From NCBI GenBank assembly GCA_017354895.1, contig CP071497.1, positions 2,542,001 to 2,606,000 of the forward strand: a stretch of 64,000 nt of DNA, read 5' to 3'. Shown here piece after piece: positions 22,505-32,190 of this stretch. Each line of letters opens with the position of its first letter. Position 1 is the first letter of the stretch. Made by a program: the position numbers and the translations under genes. The notes below the pieces were generated by a model, which did no database searches, had not been told where the DNA came from, and worked only from the letters and a program-made list of their open reading frames with translations. This DNA comes from Podospora comata (taxonomy: Eukaryota; Ascomycota; Sordariomycetes; Sordariales; Podosporaceae).

Positions 22505-23074
22505 ATGTTTATAGGCCACTGTTCACCCTTCCTTACCGCCCTTGAGTTGCTGACAAGAATTTCCGGATTCTCGCATTTCGAAGTGGAGGTCAGCCTCCTA
22601 ACCAGAGTTCAACACAAGTCCTCTTGGTGTAGACAATCAAGTACCTACCCAGTCAAACGTTGTTCCCATTCTTCGCCAAAAGAAATGGTAAGCAACATCA
22701 CCGCCCCACGGAAGACCGAGCCTTCTAACCTTAGTACAAGTGTTTTAGCTCGATCACGCTTTCATTACCTTGTGCTACGACTCGCTATCACCGGCGGAGT
22801 CCTGTACATATGCTACTCATTGGTCCGAAAAGATGGCCAGGGTCTTGGGGCTTACCTAAGACCTAGGCTTCACAAATCAAGTGCGAGACCAAGTACAGCT
22901 GAACTGCCGTTGCATATAATGCGATCTCAACCGCGTTTAATCGAAGAAATACTGAGCCTCCCTCCCCTCCACCGGTCTGGCAACAAAGGGGCACAGAAAG
23001 AAGAGTTAATTACGACTCGACTGTCACGCGGATATGACGTGTCGGGAAGTTCACTGCTCTGGCAAAATCAGTAG
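22505..23074 (+). CDS. doubtful ORF, possible single-pass membrane protein, 189 aa
   Basis: An uninterrupted frame of 189 codons with ATG at 22505, preceded by a TATA-like sequence. It contains one plausible membrane helix (YLVLRLAITGGVLYICYSLV, about residues 93-112) followed by basic residues. A second ATG about 60 codons in (MVSNITAPRKTE) would give a shorter protein in which the helix lies closer to the N-terminus. There is no recognisable domain or splice support, and the composition is not strongly coding. It may be a chance frame. Confidence 0.3.
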   Translation: MFIGHCSPFLTALELLTRISGFSHFEVEVSLLTRVQHKSSWCRQSSTYPVKRCSHSSPKEMVSNITAPRKTEPSNLSTSVLARSRFHYLVLRLAITGGVLYICYSLVRKDGQGLGAYLRPRLHKSSARPSTAELPLHIMRSQPRLIEEILSLPPLHRSGNKGAQKEELITTRLSRGYDVSGSSLLWQNQ

Positions 23075-23380
23075 CCCGAAACAGCAACCACCACCGAGAA
23101 GGCGGCAACACGGGATTCAGGAGGGTAGATGTGGCACAAAGTTTATCGAGAGTGATATCTACAGGAAAGGGGTAAAGATAATGTGGAAAGCTGTGGAACC
23201 TGGCGAGCTCACATCTATGTCGAAGGGGTAGTACTTTACGTTGGGCAGGTAAACATCAAGTCAATGGTGTATTTATGACAAAAGAGAGAGGCAATTGTTC
23301 ATGAATGCCGAGAGCGATCTTTGTGGCTATTGCTCGACATTTCACACCTACTGATGTGACCAATACTATCAGCCCTGAAG
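23075..23380. other. short intergenic gap, nothing seen
   Basis: Flank at the 3' end of the minus-strand GMC oxidoreductase gene; no feature recognised. Confidence 0.4.
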
Positions 23381-25470
23381 TTAACCCTGAAGGATATCAT
23401 CCGCAATCTTCTCCGCCAGCATATCTACCACACGTTAGCCAACCGACTCCCAAGGCGAACATTCAACGGGCGATAACTCACAAACAGTACTCTGCGGATG
23501 CCCCGGCGGCAATATCGGAAAAGAACTCGCATCCACAACCCTCAACCCACTCACCCCCCTTACCCTCGCCTTGGAATCCAACACCGCCATCGGATCCCCC
23601 TCCCTCCCCATCTTACACGTACAAGCCGGATGCCACAGCGTCATCAAGCTATTCCTAATCGCTTCCAAAATCTCCCCATCACTCTGCACCCCCGGCCCAG
23701 GGTAGGCCTCCTCCCCGGCTACAATCGGCGCCAGCCCACTAGAGGTAAACGCCTGTCTCGCCCTCTTATACGCCGCAACTGCCAACTCTTGATCCGCCCG
23801 ATCCGTCAACCAAGCAGGGTTGATAACAGGTAAATCAGCCGTACTAGCAGAAGTAATCGTCACATTCCCCCTTGACAGGGGAGTGTTTAGGACGTTGAGA
23901 ATAGTAGCATATTGCCTCCCGTCTGAGGGCTGGACAAGCAAAAAGTTGCTAAAGTCACCTACGAAGCCAGCGCCGGAGATGTATTCTATCTCTGGCCAGT
24001 CAGGTGGGAACTGGGCGAGCTTTGCTTGGGTGGATGGTGAGAATTGGGTTTGGCGGAGGGGAGGGGGGATCTTCTCCCAAGCTAAAAAGTCCGCGACGGG
24101 GTTGGTCAGTGTGCCGGATTGGTTCGTTTTGTACTGAACCAATTGCTCGGCGAGGTAGATTGGGTCTCGGGCTTCTTTGGTGAGGGTGATGAGGTCGACG
24201 GGGTAGGAGGGGCCGAAGGTGGGGTGGTCCCACATGTTTTGGCCTACGCCTGGGAGGTTGGATAGGATGGGGATGTTGTGGGCTTGGAGTTGATCAGCGG
24301 GGCCGATACCCGACACCATGAGGAGTTGAGGGGAGTGGAAGGCGCCGGTGGAGATGATGACTTCTTTGCTTGCGGATAGGGTGTACGAAACCAGCCCTGT
24401 TTTTACACGGACACCGGTGGCCTTTTTGTTGCTGTTGAAGAGGATCTTTTCTGCGCGGGTGGCGGTGTAGACTTTGAGGTTGAACAGGTTGTTAACGAGA
24501 GCCGTCTTGAGGAAGGAAGACGCAGAGCTGGAACGGGTCTGGTCTACCGGCCGGATGGTGGAGGTGCAGTATTGAGCTCCCATGAGGCTGCCGCTGTTGA
24601 AATCCGGTGTCTCGCCTATCCCGATGGTGGCAAAACCAGCCTTTAGCCAGGTGGAAAACGATTGCGCGTAATTGGCGAAGGAGACGTGAAGAGGGTTGTT
24701 GCTGGTGGCCGGGAACGCTGCGGCGTTGTACCCTGGTGTGGAGTTGGCGAAGCGTTTGTTCATGTTTGGTGGTGTGAACTGGACGCTCTTTTGGAAGTAC
24801 GGTAGAGTGTTGGAAAAGGTGTAGCTTGAGTCGTTGACAGAGTCGGCCCACAGCTGCATCGACTGGACTGTTGGACGCTGGTAGATCATGAAGTTCAGGG
24901 CTGATCTGTATCATAACAGTCAGTTATGTGACAGAAGAGAGCTGTCTTCCAGTAAGAAGGTTCTTACGATCCGCCCACACATTTTCCCCTGGCAAAATGA
25001 ATGTCCCTAAAGTTTGTACCTGGCTGGTTTTTGGCAACAAAGTTCCAGTCCACAAGCGGATTGGAATTCAAGGGATCGCTGCCGATCAGCAGAACATCTA
25101 GCCCAGGGGTGCTGCTGATGATTGGATTCGTCAGGTCATAGTAGCTGCCTTGAATGTGCGAGGTCAGCTCAGCAAGCCCAGCAACGGAAGGACAACAAAT
25201 CTCACCTGCTTCAACAAGAGCAACTCTGGCACCGCTCTGGGCCAAACGCACGGCAAGCGTGGTACCCGCTGTGCCTGCGCCCACCACCACATACTCATAC
25301 TCCGTTGATGTCCCGAGCACAGGAGTTAAACCGCCCAGTGAGTCAGGAATAAGATTCCTGAGTCGGTTAACAAATTCTTCAAGAACATGATTTGGTTGTT
25401 GGGATTGGCGGGGTGGGATGCGAGCCGCTGAGGCGACCGCGGCTGTGAAGGACAGCCAGGAGAGAAGCAT
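23381..25470 (-). CDS. secreted GMC oxidoreductase, 637 aa
   Basis: FAD-dependent glucose-methanol-choline oxidoreductase, expected to oxidise an alcohol and reduce oxygen or another acceptor. Exons: 25206-25470, 24968-25148, 23482-24905 and 23381-23424, with introns of 57, 62 and 57 nt. Residues 1-16 form a signal peptide (MLLSWLSFTAAVASAA). The dinucleotide fold reads VVVGAGTAGTTLAVRL with the downstream VEAG. GKCVGGSSALNFMIYQRP matches the first GMC signature across the second intron, and TGAFHSPQLLMVSGIGPA the second. The C-terminus has LWHPACTCKMG and, near the last splice, PPGHPQSTVYMLAEKIADDI, providing the two catalytic histidines. The last small exon restores the typical GMC end. Length is normal. 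Substrate is unknown; it resembles the fungal aryl-alcohol-oxidase / secondary-metabolism GMC group. Together with the next two genes it forms a secreted redox group. Confidence 0.93.
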
Positions 25471-27306
25471 CGTGAAACAGAGGGTATCTTTCCCGTGTTG
25501 ATAGGTAACCGCACTGTCTGACGATCACGGAACTGCAGACCGAAAGTCAAAGCAACCTCAACGACGTGGTTCAGACTCGACATGATCGTCAGGGGGATTA
25601 GCAGCTCCTTATACACTATCTATTGACCCGCGAACTCGGTACGTCCGCTTCTAAATGCTTTTGCCTTGACACAAAGTGCCCCCACAACATCAGCGATCCA
25701 GAGGAAGTACCCACGCTGGGTTGTAAGAGCTCAAGCTAGCTTCTATCTTCTCAAGATAACCTATTCGCGATCGGTTGTGAAGATCAGAATGCACGACTGG
25801 AAATGGAACTGTTGAAGCCGTCTCCGCTGCGGTAGAGAATGAGCTGAACAGTCAAGGGCTTTGAGCTAGGGCACTTTTGGAAGTGATAGACGTCAGGCTG
25901 CTTCCATCTTTCGAAGTGGGAACTCGGAAGCCTTTCCGGCCAACACGAATCCACCTTCTTCCAAGTTTTTCGAGATCCTCCTGGATCAACATGTTCGCTA
26001 GCGAGCTGTCCATTTCCTGCCGACTGAAGAATCGACACGGGACGTATTCGTATTTGCCGAACTACCTTAAATGGACTTCAGGAAATCCTGCTATGGACAA
26101 AACCGCACTACAATAGACAATGTAACCGGAGTAATCACGTCGAGGGCTGCCATTATGTACGCTATCTTCCTTCTCCCCGGTCATAGCGTGGGCCAAGTCA
26201 TGTAAGCTCCCGTAATTAATTGTGCCTCACTGGGGATGCCAACTTCCCGAGCTACACCCTATCATGGTTCCTTGGACCAGTCACTACTGGCGTATAATTC
26301 CTTGCTCTGCTGTACCACAGAAGTGGCGTCGTCCCGCGCCAATTTTTCCTCTCGCTTGGTTGGACCAACCAGAACGATCAGACAACCTACTCAGGTTCAG
26401 CTGAGATCTGATGATTGGCAATGTTGTGCATGATGGAACCCACCCACATCAAGTTTTCAGGGCAATGTCATCTCAACGTAGTGCTGCAAATGCACTGTCA
26501 CCGACGGTGTCTTCCAGCATGTTGCTGTCAACTAAGCCGCTGACGCACGAGGGTAGCAGTCTCTCGAAGCCTTACCATATCCGGCCTGGCGGTAACGAAT
26601 GTCGGTTGCCAGACGCGGGACACGTGGAGTATCATATCATCATATCATCCCTCATTTTAGTCAAAGAGACAAAATACCTCCACCCAATTCTGCAGGGTTA
26701 GTCAGCTAGTGTACAGAAACTTCTGGTGTAGTACATCCTTGTTTCATCAGCCAGCCACTCTTGTGCATTATCTGGATCTCTGCAGAATCAGGCACCGTTT
26801 CCCCCCACTTTGTTGATCAGACCATGCATCCCATGAAGGAATGATCGGCAGTTGACACTTTCACAAACGGTTAGTCCTCCCAATGCTAACCCCAACAGGT
26901 CCGCCACCAAGACAGCGGCCAGGCAATCGGGAACTGTTGGGCTGGTGACCTAGGAAAGTCACTGGCTGCGAAAGTGAGGCCAAAATTGGCCAGAAAATGG
27001 TAAACAAAATTAGTATTACCGTAGTTGGTTGTTTGTTAAAAAGAAAAGGTAAGAAAATCCAGCCCCAAGAGCAAAACCGGTGTGGGTCTGGGAAAACCCA
27101 GGCCCTTCAGTGTCCCACAGGAACAGACGCTACATTCCATGACATGCACGAGTTCTTCAACACACCGACGGTGATATCTCTGACACCAATCAGCGCGGCA
27201 TGGCTCATCAGCTCAAAGCCTCTCACACACCAAGATCGCACGACCACAACCATGAAGATCCACAACAAAAAAAATCAAAATTAAACAAACGCTAAACAAA
27301 CACTAC
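25471..27306. other. intergenic between two GMC genes, carries a dispersed repeat copy
   Basis: No supported gene in about 1.8 kb. Both flanking genes are on the minus strand, so this holds the promoter of the left one and the 3' end of the right one. The only recognised element is the dispersed repeat at 26958-27122. Confidence 0.5.
26958..27122 (+). repeat. dispersed ~170 bp repeat, copy B
   Basis: Aligns with 8416-8595 in the same orientation. Shared blocks: AGTCACTG, GTGAGGCCAAAA, TAGTATTAC-like middle, AATCCAGCC, AAGAGCAAAA, GGTGTGGGTCTGG and a CCCACA end. In this copy the inner hairpin is TGGG-AAAA-CCCA and the outer pairing is TGTGGG with CCCACA. The two copies differ by many substitutions and small gaps, so they are old or rapidly mutated. 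Confidence 0.6.
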
Positions 27307-29265
27307 CTACTCCCCATCCGCCGCCTTGGCCTCCCTAATCAGCACATCCGCCGCCTTCTCACTAACCATAAAAATAGCACTCTGAATAAAAATGCCCGGA
27401 ATATCCGGAAAAACACTCGCATCCACCACCCTCAACCCATCCACCCCCCTAACCCTGAACTCCGAATCCAGCACCGCCATCGGGTTCCCCTCCTCCCCAA
27501 TGGGACAAGAACAAGCAGCGTGATGACCCCAAGCCTCATCCTTGATAAACTGCCCAATAGCCTCATCACTCTGCACATGTGCCCCTGGCTTCTCCTCCGT
27601 GTAGTTAGTCCCCCCCAAAATAGGAAACTTGTAGTAATCCGCCAATGCCTCCCTTGACTTCCTGATTGCCTGGATCAAGGCCCCCAAGTCCAACTGATCA
27701 GCCCCGCCGGCGGTGGTGCCAGCGTCAAAGTAATTAAAGTTAATCTCTGGCTGATCCAACGGGTCGGCTGATCTGAGTTCCACCGTCCCGGCGCGGTTTC
27801 GCGTGTGGGCTTTGAGGCTGTACCACGAAAAGTGCTTGTGATCACGGACGGAAAAGTCGTGCCAGCCGGGGAAATAGCCCTGGAAATTGAGCGGCCCGCC
27901 AAAGATGGAGAGGTCAATGTCTGACGAGGAGGCAAAGCTGGACCGCTTGAGCATCATGGTTGCTAGTCCGTTGGACGCATAAGCTCCCCTCGCGGCAAGG
28001 ATGTAAGGATTGTCCAGCCACTGCTTCAGACACAAATCATGAGGCTTGAGATCAAACGTGCAACCGTCAAGAACAGAAAAATCGTCCTCGTGAACGACGT
28101 TGACGGGGATTTCGTAGCGGTCCATCATGTTGGTTCCTACTCCTGGGAGGTGTTTGATGATGGGGATGCCAAACCGTAGGAGCTCGGGGGCGGGGCCGAT
28201 ACCGCTTAGCTTCAGAAGCTGAGGGGTGTTGAACGTGCCGGCAGAAACGATGACTTCTCTTTTGGCTTTGGCAGACCCCCTCTTGCCGAAATTGGTGCGG
28301 TGAAGGGGGCTGGCTTTGTAGAGGTATTCGCCCTCCATGTACTCCACCCCCGTAGCTCTGGGATTGGAACCGGTGGTGTTGAAATTGATCTTGGTGACAA
28401 AGGTGTTTGTCCGCACTGTGAGGGGATGGCCGTCTGCAACGGTCTTGAGGATGAACTCCCGGACCGCGGATCGTTCACCCAACTTCATGGTGAGGGGCAC
28501 CTGGAAGTAGCCCTCAGTGGCATCTCTTGCTGGGTTGACCCGGCTATTGGGGCTCATGAGCAAGAGCTGGGACAGCTTGGCCAGCGGCGTAAGGACAGGA
28601 ACGTCGATTCCCACGGCGTTAGCTCCAGCGACGAGATGCCGAGCCAGAGGGAGATCTCTGAGCAAAATGGTCGGGTCGGTGGGCATGTTTGGAAGCCATT
28701 GGTAGACCTTGTTGAGATATTGGTTCATGTTGCTTGCGGCCCACGAGTCATCGCCAGTGATGGTGGCGATGGTGTCAAAGTCTTGCTTGTGAGGAATGAT
28801 CCAGATGAGGGCATTGTGAGTGACGGAGCCTCCGAGCATGCTGCCGCGAGGATACAAAATGCCCAAGTCCTTGGCTCCAGGAGGAGGATTTGGACCGACA
28901 TGATACTCGTAAGGACCGATCTCGTAGACATATTTGGGATCTCTTTTGGCGCGGTTTTGGTCTTTGTAGTGGTTGACAAAAATATCCCATCTGAGTTTGG
29001 GATCGGCCGTGACGACGGCTTGGTACCCGGGAACCGAGATGTTCACGTTGCCATTGGCATCGCCGCCAGCTTCAAGAAGCAATGTCTTGTAGCCGGCCAT
29101 GGCGAGACGACAAGCGAGTGGGCCGCCGCCCGCACCGCTGCCCACAATAACATAGTCAAACTCAGAATCGACATCTCGAGTCGACTGTGCGTTGGGGAAT
29201 GTTGGGACAGCAGCGGTGAGACTGGCCGAGAATGCCAGGCAGGAAGAGAGGAGGCTGAACCTCAT
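27307..29265 (-). CDS. secreted GMC oxidoreductase (choline-dehydrogenase-like), 652 aa
   Basis: Single-exon FAD enzyme of the GMC family. Signal peptide MRFSLLSSCLAFSASLTAA. FAD-binding VIVGSGAGGGPLACRLAMAG, then LLLEAGGDANGN. First signature YPRGSMLGGSVTHNALIWII; second SAGTFNTPQLLKLSGIGPAP. The C-terminal active-site region has DEAWGHHAACSCPIG with the usual histidine, but the position of the second catalytic His/Asn reads IPGIFIQSAIFM, so that residue is not His or Asn. This variant C-terminus occurs in a known subset of fungal GMC proteins; whether it is a dehydrogenase, an oxidase or acts on an unusual substrate is not clear. Length is typical to slightly long, with no frame breaks. It is distinct enough from its neighbour at 23.4-25.5 kb not to be a recent duplicate. 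Confidence 0.92.
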   Translation of the reverse strand: MRFSLLSSCLAFSASLTAAVPTFPNAQSTRDVDSEFDYVIVGSGAGGGPLACRLAMAGYKTLLLEAGGDANGNVNISVPGYQAVVTADPKLRWDIFVNHYKDQNRAKRDPKYVYEIGPYEYHVGPNPPPGAKDLGILYPRGSMLGGSVTHNALIWIIPHKQDFDTIATITGDDSWAASNMNQYLNKVYQWLPNMPTDPTILLRDLPLARHLVAGANAVGIDVPVLTPLAKLSQLLLMSPNSRVNPARDATEGYFQVPLTMKLGERSAVREFILKTVADGHPLTVRTNTFVTKINFNTTGSNPRATGVEYMEGEYLYKASPLHRTNFGKRGSAKAKREVIVSAGTFNTPQLLKLSGIGPAPELLRFGIPIIKHLPGVGTNMMDRYEIPVNVVHEDDFSVLDGCTFDLKPHDLCLKQWLDNPYILAARGAYASNGLATMMLKRSSFASSSDIDLSIFGGPLNFQGYFPGWHDFSVRDHKHFSWYSLKAHTRNRAGTVELRSADPLDQPEINFNYFDAGTTAGGADQLDLGALIQAIRKSREALADYYKFPILGGTNYTEEKPGAHVQSDEAIGQFIKDEAWGHHAACSCPIGEEGNPMAVLDSEFRVRGVDGLRVVDASVFPDIPGIFIQSAIFMVSEKAADVLIREAKAADGE

Positions 29266-30333
29266 GATGGGCAGCGGAGGGTGCAGGTCGTGGTGAGGAG
29301 ATCAGTGAGGAACCACTGTCCACAACGGGAATGAGGAAGCCATCGCCGCCCTCTGAAGTATCATGGCAGTGTTGGTACCGCGCTTGGGCCAGTCGTTGTC
29401 AGATTGGTATTCAGCCAAACGCCAAGGCAAAACAAACAAGCTTCCAGGTTTGTTTCTGCAACTCGCATGGAAGCTGAAGCGTTCCACAGCTGGCAGTGGT
29501 GTAGGCTGTCTCTTGGAGGGCAACCCCTGATCAATGGGGTCGAACTCGGAGGAAACTGCCCGGGGGTCCACTGGGACAGCCGATAGCCAACTGAACATCA
29601 TGGAAGCCAGAAGTTGGCATTTGGTCTGCATCGCCAGGTCCATCGGACCAGGCTACAAACTCCACATCTATCCGCCTAAACCGAGCTGTCAAAACTCTTG
29701 TGTTAGTACCCCCAGACCTGCTGGGGTAGGTATTTTTGGTGGTCTCATTTGTGATTGGCGTGGGTAGAAGCGGCTCGGGAACCTAGGAATGATAGACGTC
29801 ATCAAGCTTTATCGATCAATAAAACCATGCTCCTGCATAAACCCCTGCAACACATCACAAATCGCTGCACCCAACGGTTGGACGACAGCGGTACAGCCCG
29901 CCCCCACTGCAACCGTGACATTCACCCCAAAGTCTACGGTTCCTATCAACATCGTCTCGATTTGGAAACTCTTTCGTCGAGCGGGATAGATCCGAATTCA
30001 AAAAAGACTATCTTCCAAGGAATTCTCTCCTTGACGGACATGTCATGGTGAAGTGCCCTCTACCTTAACCTCACACGGCAATGATCTGCTGTATCAAAGC
30101 GCTTTCAGGCTTCAGCAGAGTGATTATTTTTGCAAACATGGCGATAGGTTGGGCTCGCAAGAAGGTTTTGGATTCGGAAGCCCCTAGCTGCCTGTCTTGC
30201 TTTGAATTCGGGCGTCACCGAACCGGCAAGAAGTCCATCGTCCTAGGCTTTTAAAGATCAAGTAGGACTCTATGAGCGTCTCCGAACGGGCATCTTTGAG
30301 ATTGTAACAGCATCCTCGGTACTCGAAATCAGG
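29266..30333. other. divergent intergenic region between GMC and peroxidase genes
   Basis: About 1.07 kb between the minus-strand GMC gene and the plus-strand heme-thiolate peroxidase gene, so it contains both promoters. No open frame with a domain was found. A shared promoter region would allow co-regulation, but I cannot identify specific sites. Confidence 0.45.
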
Positions 30334-31775
30334 ATGAAGATTGCCCAGGTTCTGCCCTTTGTGGGCCTTGCAAATGCCCTCCCATGGATGGCTGACAAGC
30401 GCCAACAGGTACGTCTGCCTCGTCTCCATGACAAGGCTTTTCACTGACAATGCCCAAGTCCGGTGGTGCCCAGCCCGGCGGTCCTCTGACTTGCCCCTTC
30501 AACCCTAATCACCAGCCAGCTGCCAGATGGGACCCAGATTTCCCTTACAACCACGCAAAGCTCGGTCTCCCAGGCAAAGGCAAAGGCGGGTATAAAGTCC
30601 CTGCTGATGGCGATACTGCCCATGCCTTCATGCCGCCGACGGACAAAGACATCAGAGGTCCTTGCCCTGGACTGAATGCTTTGGCTAATCGTGCGTGCGC
30701 TTAGCAAGACAATTGAAGGGACTCCACTAACCCTCACCTACGTAGATAACTTTATTGCCCGTGATGGTATTACCGATTACAACGAGTTGCTCGACGCTCT
30801 TCAGAACGTTTACAACGTTGGCTATGACCTGGCGAACTTCCTTGCCTTCTACGCCATCTACGTCGCCGGCCTTGGAGATCCCGTCACCAAGAAGCTGTCC
30901 ATCGGCTGTGATGCCACCACACGTACCTCGTGGAGCCCAATCATCACTGGCAGCGAGCCCGGCCTGAACGGCCACAGCAAGATGGAGATCGACGCGTCAC
31001 TCACCCGGAATGATTTCTTCGCTGCCGGTGGTGACAACTTCAGCTTCAACACTACCCTGTTCAAGATGTTTGAACAGTCCACCGGTGGGCTCTTTGACGT
31101 TGACCGAATCTCCAAGTACCGTCATGAACGGTGGCATCAGTGCCAGGCTGAGAACCCACAATTGTGAGTCTTGACATGCAAAGCAGCGGAAGCCAACCCC
31201 TAACCATTGACTCCAGCTACTTCCCCATCCTCGGCCTCTTCCAATACGGCGCCGCCTCCTTCCTCTACGAACTCTGGCCGAATGGAAATGAGGGCTATGT
31301 CCCCAACTTGCACAACACCGCCACTTTGTAAGTTTTGATGCTTGTCCATCCATCACATCACCCTTGATGCTAATCTTGTCAAAGCTTTGGAGCCCACCGT
31401 CTCCCAGACGGCAACTACCTCCGCGTCCCTGAGCGTATTCCCTCCAACTGGGTCAACCGCGAGAAGCCTTACTTCCTGCTAGACATCGCCTCGGAGATCT
31501 TCAAGATGTACACCAAGAACCCAGTTGGCTTTGGTGGCAATGCTGGAGGGGAGTTTATTGGCATCAACCACCCTCCTTACATCAATGATGGTGCGCTCAA
31601 TGCCAATACCACTGCCCAGGATGTCACTTGTTTGTTGTATCAGATCCTCTCGAGGCCGGTTCCGAGCACACTGAATGGTATTGTTACTCCTTTGGTTGAA
31701 GCGACGGAGGCGCTTTTGATCAGCTTGTTTGGGGTTGAGTATAATAATTTGGGGTGCCCGCTGGCTTTGACGTGA
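30334..31775 (+). CDS. heme-thiolate peroxidase (chloroperoxidase / unspecific peroxygenase family), 408 aa
   Basis: Five exons: 30334-30408, 30459-30690, 30746-31163, 31217-31327 and 31385-31775; all introns are 50-57 nt with good sites and keep frame. A short signal peptide (MKIAQVLPFVGLANALP) precedes LTCPFNPNHQ. The heme-ligand motif is GPCPGLNALANH, completed across intron 2, followed by FIARDGITDYNELL. The distal acid motif region reads KMEIDASLTRNDFF, with Glu conserved and Ile where Gly or His is usual. The rest matches the long peroxygenase type (FYAIYVAGLGDP, FGAHRLPDGNY). These secreted enzymes use hydrogen peroxide to halogenate or oxygenate organic substrates. Two GMC oxidoreductases next door could supply peroxide. 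The gene appears intact. I cannot tell chlorination from oxygenation on sequence alone. Confidence 0.93.
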
Positions 31776-32190
31776 GGGGGGTGGTGGGTGTGAATGAGAG
31801 GAGGAGGAGTTGGTCAATAGCAACTGGATCCTCATTCTAAAATTTAGGAAAAGACATATGTCAATTTGAAAGTTCTGTTGGTATAAAAGTGTTGATTATT
31901 GTAAACTATGGAAAGATAAACTGAGAAATCCTGCAGACCCAAAAAACCAGCCCAGGTTGGTCCAAGCTCCCTGTGGAGCCAGTTGTACAACAAGTTCTGA
32001 ACTTATAACCTATCCCGCTATGGTTTGAAAACGAATGGTTTGGTGCCCCGTTCATTTTTTGGCCCATCTTTCTAGCTACCTATTTTATATAAGAAATTAG
32101 ATTACCTATAGGATCCTATAAAAATTTTACCTAGAGTTATAAGTTTAATTTTTTTATAATAAAGATATAAATGAAATCATTATTATTGAA
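31776..32190. other. 3' flank passing into AT-rich repeat DNA
   Basis: The first 250 bases are ordinary 3' flank. From about 32040 the base composition drops sharply to AT-rich, leading into the transposon remnant. Confidence 0.45.

Noticed and set aside
28300-29334. 344-codon plus-strand open frame opposite the second GMC gene
   Set aside because: It mirrors a clear GMC coding region and has no domain; such antisense frames arise from GC-biased third positions.
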